Shown here piece by piece: positions 31,724 to 37,620 of a DNA stretch of 37,620 nt. Source of the stretch: Alistipes sp. GTDB taxonomy: Bacteria > Bacteroidota > Bacteroidia > Bacteroidales > Rikenellaceae. A program made the position numbers and the translations under genes. The DNA is taken from NCBI GenBank assembly GCA_017654125.1, contig JAFNYX010000083.1:1-37620 (forward strand), read 5' to 3'. Positions within the stretch are counted from its first letter, which is position 1. Each line of letters begins with the position of its first letter. Under the pieces are notes generated by a model. The model was not told the DNA's origin, did not search any database, and saw only the letters and a list, made by a program, of their open reading frames with translations.

Positions 31724-33415
31724 TTATTTCGTCTCCTCGCTCTTTGTCTCCGTATTATCCACCGTCGGAGCAGTCGTAACACCCTTCGGGCGATTATTGT
31801 AGAGGAAGCGGCGAATCTTCTTCGACGGAGTCTTTACAAACTCCTGCTCCTCCTCGACTACCTCCTCAATACGCGAATAGCGATTTACACGCTCGTTCAC
31901 ATACTGCTTAATCTCCTCCATCTTCTCGTCGCGGAACTTAATCCACTCCTCCTTCTTCTGGTGCCACGTATCAACCAACTCGGCATAACGCGCTTCGAGT
32001 GCATCCTTATCAATATTGACCAACGCCACGAGGTGACCCTCCTGCTCGATTACGAGCGACTCGTTGATGAACACATGCTGATTGAGAACGCTCTCGATAT
32101 CCTCCGGGAAGATATTCTCGCCACTCGGACCAAGAATCACATTCTTCGAACGACCTCGAATATACAACCAACCATCCTTATCGAACGATGCAAGGTCGCC
32201 CGTGCGGAACCATCCGTCCTCGGCAATAACCTCACGGGTTGCCTCTTCATTCTTGTAGTAGCCAACCATCAGACTCGGAGTCTTAACAAGCAATTCACCG
32301 ATACCGGTCTCCGGATTGACATTCTCCAAACGGCCCTCGATACCCGTCAAAAGCGGACCCGTCGAGCCAACACGCAACATGCCATCAACAGCGCCGGCCA
32401 ACAGCGGAGCGGTCTCTGTAAGGCCGTAGCCAATATCGTAGATGAATTTTGCCTCCTGCAAGAACTGCTCAACCGACGTATCGAGTTTTGCACCTCCGAT
32501 ACCGAAGAAACGGATACGGCCACCGAACGTCTTTGTGAGCTTCTTACCCGCCATACGATGCAACGCGCGACGAATGAAACCAACACCATAAAGTGTCGAG
32601 ATAAATTTATTGGCCGTAAACTTCTTCAACACCGCACCACGATACACCTTTTCGATGATGAGCGGCACGGTCAGCATAATTGTCGGACGCACCTCACGCA
32701 TCGCAGGCATCAGTACCGAAACGGTCGGTGCCTTATCCAGATACACGACATGCGAACCATGGTAGAATGCCAAAATCAATCCAATCGTACACTCGTACGT
32801 ATGGGCCAATGGCAAAACCGAGAGGAAGATATCCGTCTCGTAAACCATAAAGAGTTTGTCAATCATCCACAACTGCGACGAGAGCGTGCGATGCGTATGC
32901 ATAACACCCTTCGGCTGCGAAGTGGTACCCGATGTGTAGATAATGGCAGCCAAATCGTCCGGCTGCGGAATAATGGTCGTACCGTTGCCCCCCTTCACAC
33001 GCTGCGAAAGGATACCGAGATTCTTCGTACGCACCACGATATTAAGACGGTCGGCCGTCTTCTTCGAGAGTTTCGAGAAGAGTTTATCCGAAACGAAGAG
33101 AGCCTTCGAATCGGAGTGTTCTACAATACGATCAATGTCTTCCGATGTAAAATCGGGCATAATAGGCACAACTACATAACCCGCAGACGTAATAGCAAAG
33201 TAACTAATGCCCCAATTAGGAACACTGCTGCTGAGTATTGCCACACGGTCACCCGGTTGGATATCGGCATCCTTCAACATCTCCTGAATCCTCTCTACAC
33301 GCTCGCCTACCTCCTTATAGGTCACTTCGGCACCGCGCCAAACAGAGAAAGCAACACGGTCTGAGAACTTTTTAACGCTCTCTTGAAGCACCTCATACAA
33401 AGTGTTTAGTTTCAT
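31724..33415 (-). CDS. Long-chain acyl-CoA synthetase (AMP-forming)
   Basis: A 563-residue adenylate-forming enzyme that activates fatty acids to acyl-CoA with ATP. The P-loop motif YTSGTTSQPKGVM is at 160-172, GYGLTETAP marks motif A5, and WFRTGDLASFDKDGW followed by IRGRSKNVI is the hinge region. KTPSKKIRRF near the end provides the catalytic lysine. No signal peptide; probably peripheral to the inner membrane. The C-terminal tail after it is short and acidic. It stands alone between its own promoter and terminator. Fatty-acid scavenging or membrane lipid turnover is the likely role, but chain-length specificity is unknown. Confidence 0.92.
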   Translation of the reverse strand: MKLNTLYEVLQESVKKFSDRVAFSVWRGAEVTYKEVGERVERIQEMLKDADIQPGDRVAILSSSVPNWGISYFAITSAGYVVVPIMPDFTSEDIDRIVEHSDSKALFVSDKLFSKLSKKTADRLNIVVRTKNLGILSQRVKGGNGTTIIPQPDDLAAIIYTSGTTSQPKGVMHTHRTLSSQLWMIDKLFMVYETDIFLSVLPLAHTYECTIGLILAFYHGSHVVYLDKAPTVSVLMPAMREVRPTIMLTVPLIIEKVYRGAVLKKFTANKFISTLYGVGFIRRALHRMAGKKLTKTFGGRIRFFGIGGAKLDTSVEQFLQEAKFIYDIGYGLTETAPLLAGAVDGMLRVGSTGPLLTGIEGRLENVNPETGIGELLVKTPSLMVGYYKNEEATREVIAEDGWFRTGDLASFDKDGWLYIRGRSKNVILGPSGENIFPEDIESVLNQHVFINESLVIEQEGHLVALVNIDKDALEARYAELVDTWHQKKEEWIKFRDEKMEEIKQYVNERVNRYSRIEEVVEEEQEFVKTPSKKIRRFLYNNRPKGVTTAPTVDNTETKSEETK

Positions 33416-33491
33416 TTTATAAAAATTTAAGTTAATTTTGTGTGCTCTGCTTGCGCGTTTTTCGCCAGAGCAATAAGCACATAATTATTCG

Positions 33492-33499
33492 CAAAGATA
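33492..33499 (-). promoter_or_regulatory. -7 element for the acyl-CoA ligase gene
   Basis: Minus strand TATCTTTG. Transcription would begin near 33485, leaving a leader of about 70 bases before the start at 33415. The spacing to the upstream CAAA (33514-33517) is short at 14 bases, so the -33 element is uncertain. Confidence 0.5.
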
Positions 33500-33523
33500 G
33501 TGTATTTTTTTTGCAAAAAACAC

Positions 33524-33531
33524 TATTTTTG
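33524..33531 (+). promoter_or_regulatory. -7 element for queG
   Basis: TATTTTTG matches TAnnTTTG and would start transcription near 33538, 12 bases before the queG ATG. It lies 24 bases from the opposite -7 element, so the two divergent promoters are close and probably compete. Confidence 0.4.
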
Positions 33532-33549
33532 ACACAAATATCTCGCAAA

Positions 33550-34491
33550 ATGTTGGATTTGGAACGCATAAAACAATTGAGCCATGAGGTTGGATTCGAC
33601 CTCTGCGGTGTTGCGCGTCCGCGAACAATGGAGCAGGATGGAGAGTTTTTGTGTTGCTGGCTGGATGAAGGCAACGGCTCGACGCTCGAATATATGAAGC
33701 GTAACATAGACAAACGCACCGACGCAACGCTATTGGTCGAGGGGGCAAAAACCGTCATCGTGTGTGCACTCGCCTACAAAAACGAAATCAGCGAGGGCTA
33801 CCCCGCCGACCACCCGGCAAAGGTCGCATCGTACGCCTGTATGACCGACTACCACACCACCATTCGAGAGATGTTACACCGCTTGTGCAAGCGACTTCGC
33901 GAGGAGTCGCCAACGCTGCGCGGTCGCGTATTCGTAGATTCCGCACCACTCTTCGAGAAGCGGTATGCCGTCGAGGCGGGTTTGGGTTGGATTGGGCGTC
34001 AATCGTTGCTTGTAACCCCTCAATTCGGCACCTTCGTACTACTCGGCGAAGCCGTTCTCTGCGAGGAGTGCAACGCATACGACGAACCATTGCAGGGCAC
34101 AGGATGTGGCGAGTGCCGCCGTTGCGTGGAGGCCTGTCCAAACGGAGCCATTCGCGACCAGCATATCGACACGCGACGTTGCATTTCACGTATGACCATC
34201 GAGCGAGAAGAAAACCCACACAAAGAGGGAGGTTCGGAATGTAACCCAGATAGTTACGGATTACATGGTTGGGTATTTGGGTGCGATGAGTGCCAGAGTT
34301 GTTGCCCATACAATCGTCGCGCACCGCATGCCACTCATCCTGCCGTTACACCACTATTCGACCCACGATTGATGAACGCTACCGATTGGCAAAAAACAAG
34401 CGAAGCAGAATTTTCATCCCGCTTCGCCTCTACACCGTTATCGCGCTCGTCACTCGAACGCATACAACGAAATATCAAAAAATCTCGCTAA
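33550..34491 (+). CDS. queG: Epoxyqueuosine reductase
   Basis: A 313-residue cytoplasmic iron-sulfur and cobalamin enzyme that reduces epoxyqueuosine in tRNA to queuosine, the last step of the pathway. The catalytic aspartate is D130 (VDSAPLFEKRYA). The two 4Fe-4S clusters are marked by C186, C189, C192 and C196 (CGECRRCVEAC) and by C245, C248, C251 and C252 (CDECQSCCPYN). It is shorter than E. coli QueG (379) because the C-terminal HEAT-like domain is missing, as in several other phyla. The start at 33550 fits the promoter at 33524; an upstream in-frame start at 33442 does not. It converges with the aminotransferase gene, only 6 bases apart. Confidence 0.93.
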   Translation: MLDLERIKQLSHEVGFDLCGVARPRTMEQDGEFLCCWLDEGNGSTLEYMKRNIDKRTDATLLVEGAKTVIVCALAYKNEISEGYPADHPAKVASYACMTDYHTTIREMLHRLCKRLREESPTLRGRVFVDSAPLFEKRYAVEAGLGWIGRQSLLVTPQFGTFVLLGEAVLCEECNAYDEPLQGTGCGECRRCVEACPNGAIRDQHIDTRRCISRMTIEREENPHKEGGSECNPDSYGLHGWVFGCDECQSCCPYNRRAPHATHPAVTPLFDPRLMNATDWQKTSEAEFSSRFASTPLSRSSLERIQRNIKKSR

Positions 34492-34497
34492 ACACCG

Positions 34498-35739
34498 CTA
34501 AACGATACTTGCCTTTATCTGCTCGACGATGTAACGCACATCGTCATCAGTCACACACGGGCCACTCGGCAGACACATTCCGCGAGCAAACAACGCCTCA
34601 CTAACACCATTGACATAAGCCGGAGCATCGGCATAAATCGGCTGACGATGCATCGGCTTCCACAGTGGACGTGCCTCGATACCCGCCTCATCCAACGCCA
34701 CGCGCATCGCCTCGACATTCGGATTTGGCTCACAATCGGTATGCAACGCACCGCCACCGTGCGTAACTCCCGCAGCACCACCGACTGCCCCCTGCACCGC
34801 CTGACAATAGGCGCGCTCCTCACCTCGAACGTGCAACTGCTCATCGAGCAAAATCGTGCAGAGCCAATAGTTACTATCATAGCGAGGCGACGGATTCTCG
34901 TGCAACGTAACGCCCTCAACGTCGGCAAGCAACTCCTTATACAGCGCACAGACGTGTTTGTGGTGGGCGATATGCTCGTCAAGAACCGTCATCTGACCAC
35001 GGCCGATACCGGCACAGATGTTCGACATACGATAGTTGTAGCCGACATGTTCGTGCTGGTAGTACGGATATGCCTCTCGCGCCTGTGTAGCATAGAACAT
35101 TATCTCGCGTTTAGCCTCATCGTCGGCACACACCAACGCTCCGCCACCCGAGGTAGTAATCATCTTATTGCCATTGAACGACAACACGCCATAGCGACCA
35201 AACGTACCACACACCCGACCGTCAAAGCGCGAACCGAAGCCCTCGGCAGCATCCTCTACGACCGGTATATCGTACTTCTCGGCCACAGCCATAATCTCGT
35301 TCAACTTTGCCGGCATACCATACAAATAGACCGGCACGATTGCCTTCGGCTTACGACCCGTCTTGGCAATGCGGTCCTCGATTGCCTCGACGAGCAGCTC
35401 AGGCGACATATTCCACGTATCGGGCTCGGAATCAACAAACACGGGTGTTGCACCCAAATATTTTATCGGGTTAGCCGAAGCGCAGAATGTAAACGACTGA
35501 CAGATAACCTCATCACCCGCCTGCACTCCGCACGCAATGAGCGCCAAATGCACGGCAGCCGTACCTGCCGAAAGAGCAACCACACGCTTGTCCTCGCCGA
35601 CAAACGCTTCAAGATCGGCCTCAAAACCATTCACATTAGGGCCCAGCGGCACCACCCAATTTGTATCAAACGCCTCCTGTATAAATTTCTGCTCCTCGCC
35701 CGACATATGCGCCAGACAAAGATAAATTCGATTCCGCAT
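34498..35739 (-). CDS. DegT/DnrJ/EryC1 aminotransferase (PglE-like)
   Basis: A 413-residue PLP-dependent sugar aminotransferase that transfers an amino group to a nucleotide 4-keto-sugar, a typical step in bacillosamine-like sugar synthesis. The PLP lysine is K192 (SFNGNKMITTSGGG), with D163 and the SAGTAAVHLAL motif (57-67). Near the end, before RPLWKPMHRQPIY, there is an insert of about 30 residues rich in G and A (AVGGAAGVTHGGGAL). I recall similar inserts in other Bacteroidales members. It follows the acetyltransferase gene by 9 bases, so the pair fits the PglE-PglD order. The exact sugar is unknown. Confidence 0.9.
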   Translation of the reverse strand: MRNRIYLCLAHMSGEEQKFIQEAFDTNWVVPLGPNVNGFEADLEAFVGEDKRVVALSAGTAAVHLALIACGVQAGDEVICQSFTFCASANPIKYLGATPVFVDSEPDTWNMSPELLVEAIEDRIAKTGRKPKAIVPVYLYGMPAKLNEIMAVAEKYDIPVVEDAAEGFGSRFDGRVCGTFGRYGVLSFNGNKMITTSGGGALVCADDEAKREIMFYATQAREAYPYYQHEHVGYNYRMSNICAGIGRGQMTVLDEHIAHHKHVCALYKELLADVEGVTLHENPSPRYDSNYWLCTILLDEQLHVRGEERAYCQAVQGAVGGAAGVTHGGGALHTDCEPNPNVEAMRVALDEAGIEARPLWKPMHRQPIYADAPAYVNGVSEALFARGMCLPSGPCVTDDDVRYIVEQIKASIV

Positions 35740-35748
35740 AATGATTTA

Positions 35749-36345
35749 CTATTTATTGTCTATATATTTTATTACCTTACATCGATTTCCCGATGCAATA
35801 CAATTATCTGGGATATCCTTGGTCACGACCGAACCGGCACAAATCAACGACCATTTGCCGATACGCACTCCCGGTACTACAACTGAGCCGGCACCGATTT
35901 GAGTACCCTCACCAACAACCACATTGCCACACAACGTCGCATTAGGCGAAATATGTGCATAGTCCTCCACTATACATTCGTGGTCTATGGTCGCTCCGGT
36001 ATTGACTATCACATGCTTACCGACACGCACATCCGACTGCACGATCGCACCATGCATCACAACCGTACCCTCTCCAACCGTAGCTCGCGGAGAGATTATA
36101 GCCGACGGATGCACAGCCACACCGAAGTCCCCACCAATACGCTCAACAATCTTCTTGCGAACACCGTTACTACCAATGCTGACAATCTTTTCGCCACGAC
36201 ACTCACCATCGTAACGCGAAACATTATAACCACACAAAACCTCAACCGATTCATTGTCATCAAAGAGACCGTCAATCGCCACTCCTTCGGCCTCTAAAAT
36301 CTCGATTATAACTTTTGCGTGACCGCTTGCTCCATAAAGATACAT
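35749..36345 (-). CDS. PglD-like sugar acetyltransferase
   Basis: A 198-residue acyltransferase of the left-handed beta-helix (hexapeptide repeat) class that acetylates the amino group of a nucleotide sugar with acetyl-CoA. YGASGHAKVI (4-13) is the N-terminal Rossmann-like part found in PglD/NeuD. Hexapeptide repeats run from about 85 to 180, and H122 (TIDHECIVEDYAH), with H131, matches the catalytic pair of PglD. No signal peptide. It lies between the sugar transferase (13 bases upstream) and the aminotransferase, the arrangement expected for diacetamido-sugar synthesis. Confidence 0.9.
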   Translation of the reverse strand: MYLYGASGHAKVIIEILEAEGVAIDGLFDDNESVEVLCGYNVSRYDGECRGEKIVSIGSNGVRKKIVERIGGDFGVAVHPSAIISPRATVGEGTVVMHGAIVQSDVRVGKHVIVNTGATIDHECIVEDYAHISPNATLCGNVVVGEGTQIGAGSVVVPGVRIGKWSLICAGSVVTKDIPDNCIASGNRCKVIKYIDNK

Positions 36346-36358
36346 ATTCTATCGTTAT

Positions 36359-36967
36359 TTAATTCACTCCATTAAACTCCTCCATCGTTGCCTTGCCCGC
36401 TTGCGAAATATCGGCACGACAGAGAACCTTTTTGATTGTTATAAATATCACTTGCAAATCTATCTTTAACGACAAATTATCCACATACCACACATCCAGC
36501 GCAAACTTCTCGCCCCACGATATAGCATTGCGCCCATGACACTGTGCCCACCCCGAAATACCCGGACGCACATCGTGACGACGCGCCTGTTCCGCGCTAT
36601 ACAGCGGCAAATACTTCACCAATAATGGTCGCGGTCCGATAAGCGACATATCACCCTTCAATACATTGATTAGTTGTGGCAACTCGTCAATCGATGTCGA
36701 GCGCACAAATCGACCAACACGGGTCAAGCGTTCAGCATCAGGCAACAACTCGCCATCGGCTCCTCGCTCGTCGGTCATCGTCTTATACTTTATAATTTTG
36801 AACACCTTACCGTGCAAGCCCGGACGCTCCTGCAAGAAAAAAGCACCCGCACCCTTATTTGCGAAGTGCAACCAAATGGTCACAACCAACAAAATGGGGC
36901 TAAGGCAAATCAACGCCACCAGAGCAATCCAAAAGTCAAAAAATCGCTTAAAAAAGTGTCGATACAT
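36359..36967 (-). CDS. Initiating sugar-phosphate transferase (PglC-like)
   Basis: A 202-residue monotopic membrane enzyme that transfers a phospho-sugar from UDP to undecaprenyl phosphate, the first step in building a lipid-linked glycan. One hydrophobic N-terminal helix (about 9-34) is followed by the catalytic region with KYKTM, the D-E pair of STSIDELPQLINVLKGDMSL, IGPRP and GISGWAQ. The start at 36967 (MYRHFFKRFF) is preferred. An upstream in-frame start at 36982 would overlap the preceding gene by 11 bases. With PglD- and PglE-like genes after it, the sugar is probably a diacetamido hexose. Confidence 0.9.
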   Translation of the reverse strand: MYRHFFKRFFDFWIALVALICLSPILLVVTIWLHFANKGAGAFFLQERPGLHGKVFKIIKYKTMTDERGADGELLPDAERLTRVGRFVRSTSIDELPQLINVLKGDMSLIGPRPLLVKYLPLYSAEQARRHDVRPGISGWAQCHGRNAISWGEKFALDVWYVDNLSLKIDLQVIFITIKKVLCRADISQAGKATMEEFNGVN

Positions 36968-36971
36968 AATC

Positions 36972-37620
36972 CTACAAGTCACTTAATTCAAAAATAGAAC
37001 GATACCACTCAACCCAATGTTTGGTAATCTCCTCACCGGCAAAATATTTTAGAACACGAGCGCGACCATTTGCGCCATGCTTTATGCCTTCCGAACGATT
37101 CTCAACATAATATTTCATAGCATCATAAAGCGATGTTGCATCTGCCACCTTGCACCTTAATCCAGTCTCATTATCAACCATAGTATCTTGCAAACCGTAA
37201 GCATCGCTGCATATAACGGGAAGACCCAAACACGAGGCCTCTATAACGCTTGACCCAAAGCCCTCTCGATATGATGGCATACAAAAGACGTCGGCACCTT
37301 GCAGATGTCTTTCAGGCGTTGGTGTATTCCCATAAAATATAAAATTATCGCCCTGTTTTATATTCTCATATTTAGGAAGATGATTCATACACCCCTCCTC
37401 ATCGGAACCATACATCAACAAAGTTACATTCGAGAATTCCGATGCTAACCTATTAAATGCATCGTACAGCTCATAAATACCCTTCTCGGCATTCTGACGA
37501 CCCATAAAGCAAAACACGATGTCATCTTTCCCTATATTCAATTGTCGGCGGATATCGTTGCGCACCTCCTCGCTCGGCGTAAACCTAACCGTATTGACAC
37601 CGGATATAGAACCCGCACCA
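36972..37620 (-). CDS. Glycosyltransferase family 4, 5' end outside the window
   Basis: The C-terminal part of a GT4-type glycosyltransferase; the gene continues beyond the right edge. Visible are GVNTVRFTP, FCFMGRQNAEKGIYELYDAF, FCMPSYREGFGSSVIEASCLGLPVI and a C-terminal helical tail. The E-G-F-G-S-x-x-I-E-A motif binds the nucleotide sugar. No start is visible, because the frame is open through 37620. It ends 4 bases before the PglC-like gene, and its product likely adds the next sugar to the lipid-linked intermediate. Confidence 0.88.
   Translation of the reverse strand, partial: GAGSISGVNTVRFTPSEEVRNDIRRQLNIGKDDIVFCFMGRQNAEKGIYELYDAFNRLASEFSNVTLLMYGSDEEGCMNHLPKYENIKQGDNFIFYGNTPTPERHLQGADVFCMPSYREGFGSSVIEASCLGLPVICSDAYGLQDTMVDNETGLRCKVADATSLYDAMKYYVENRSEGIKHGANGRARVLKYFAGEEITKHWVEWYRSIFELSDL

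Noticed and set aside
31604..33364. Long open frame antisense to the acyl-CoA ligase
   Set aside because: The ligase has all family motifs; the antisense product is arginine/histidine-rich noise without domain signatures.
33416..33549. PreQ1 riboswitch before queG
   Set aside because: The predicted queG leader is only about 12 bases, too short for an aptamer, and no aptamer-like pairing was seen.
1..37620. CRISPR array, tRNA or rRNA genes, insertion sequences, phage or known defence genes
   Set aside because: No regularly spaced repeats, no tRNA-like cloverleaf in the intergenic gaps, no transposase or integrase and no recognised defence proteins were seen by eye.

Overview
The window looks like chromosomal DNA of a Bacteroidales bacterium, possibly close to Alistipes/Rikenellaceae; I place the order with fair confidence and the genus with little. 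The evidence is the recurrent Bacteroidetes-type -7 promoter element (TAnnTTTG, seen as TATCTTTG or TAACTTTG upstream of many genes), mostly absent Shine-Dalgarno sequences, and family content typical of the order (DUF4251, DUF6175, a C10 peptidase, a fimbrillin-like lipoprotein, two-domain superoxide reductase, DUF349, WG repeats). No rRNA, tRNA, CRISPR array, insertion sequence or phage gene was recognised.

Layout. 1-1950: an oxidative-stress and iron group on the plus strand (thioredoxin, ferritin, desulfoferrodoxin) behind a clear promoter, closed by a terminator. 1956-6340: minus-strand operon ispF-pepD-GH3 glycosidase. 6383-7492: two tandem secreted DUF4251 paralogues separated by a G9 tract. 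7566-11425: a divergent pair, a Tat/lipoprotein-like FAD oxidoreductase (minus) and an alpha-L-rhamnosidase lipoprotein (plus). 11619-12936: purA. 12960-18111: minus-strand housekeeping genes: a DUF349 coiled-coil protein, YidC, a DEDDy 3'-5' exonuclease overlapping yidC by one base, and a Spy/CpxP-like periplasmic protein.

18275-25494 is the most unusual part. It is one apparent transcription unit of seven genes, every product carrying a signal peptide, with one promoter in front and a perfect 18-bp terminator behind. It encodes two small paralogues, a DUF6175 protein, a helical-repeat protein, a lysine/glutamate-rich protein, a 13- to 14-repeat WG protein and a protein with a glycine-rich hydrophobic segment plus a FlgT-like C-terminus. 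Several parts resemble envelope families such as LPP20, FlgT and CsgG, so I infer an uncharacterised periplasmic or outer-membrane apparatus.

25513-28253: minus-strand operon of a D-2-hydroxyacid dehydrogenase, rhamnulose-1-phosphate aldolase and a lipoprotein glycerophosphodiester phosphodiesterase. With the rhamnosidase and GH3 enzyme this gives a plant- or host-glycan flavour, although rhamnose isomerase and kinase are not here. 28342-31514: a fimbrillin-like lipoprotein with a C10 cysteine protease. 31668-33499: an acyl-CoA ligase, divergent from queG (33550-34491). 34498 to the right edge: a minus-strand glycan cluster (GT4 glycosyltransferase, PglC-like initiating transferase, PglD-like acetyltransferase, DegT/PglE-like aminotransferase) that runs off the window and would build a lipid-linked glycan starting with an acetamido sugar.
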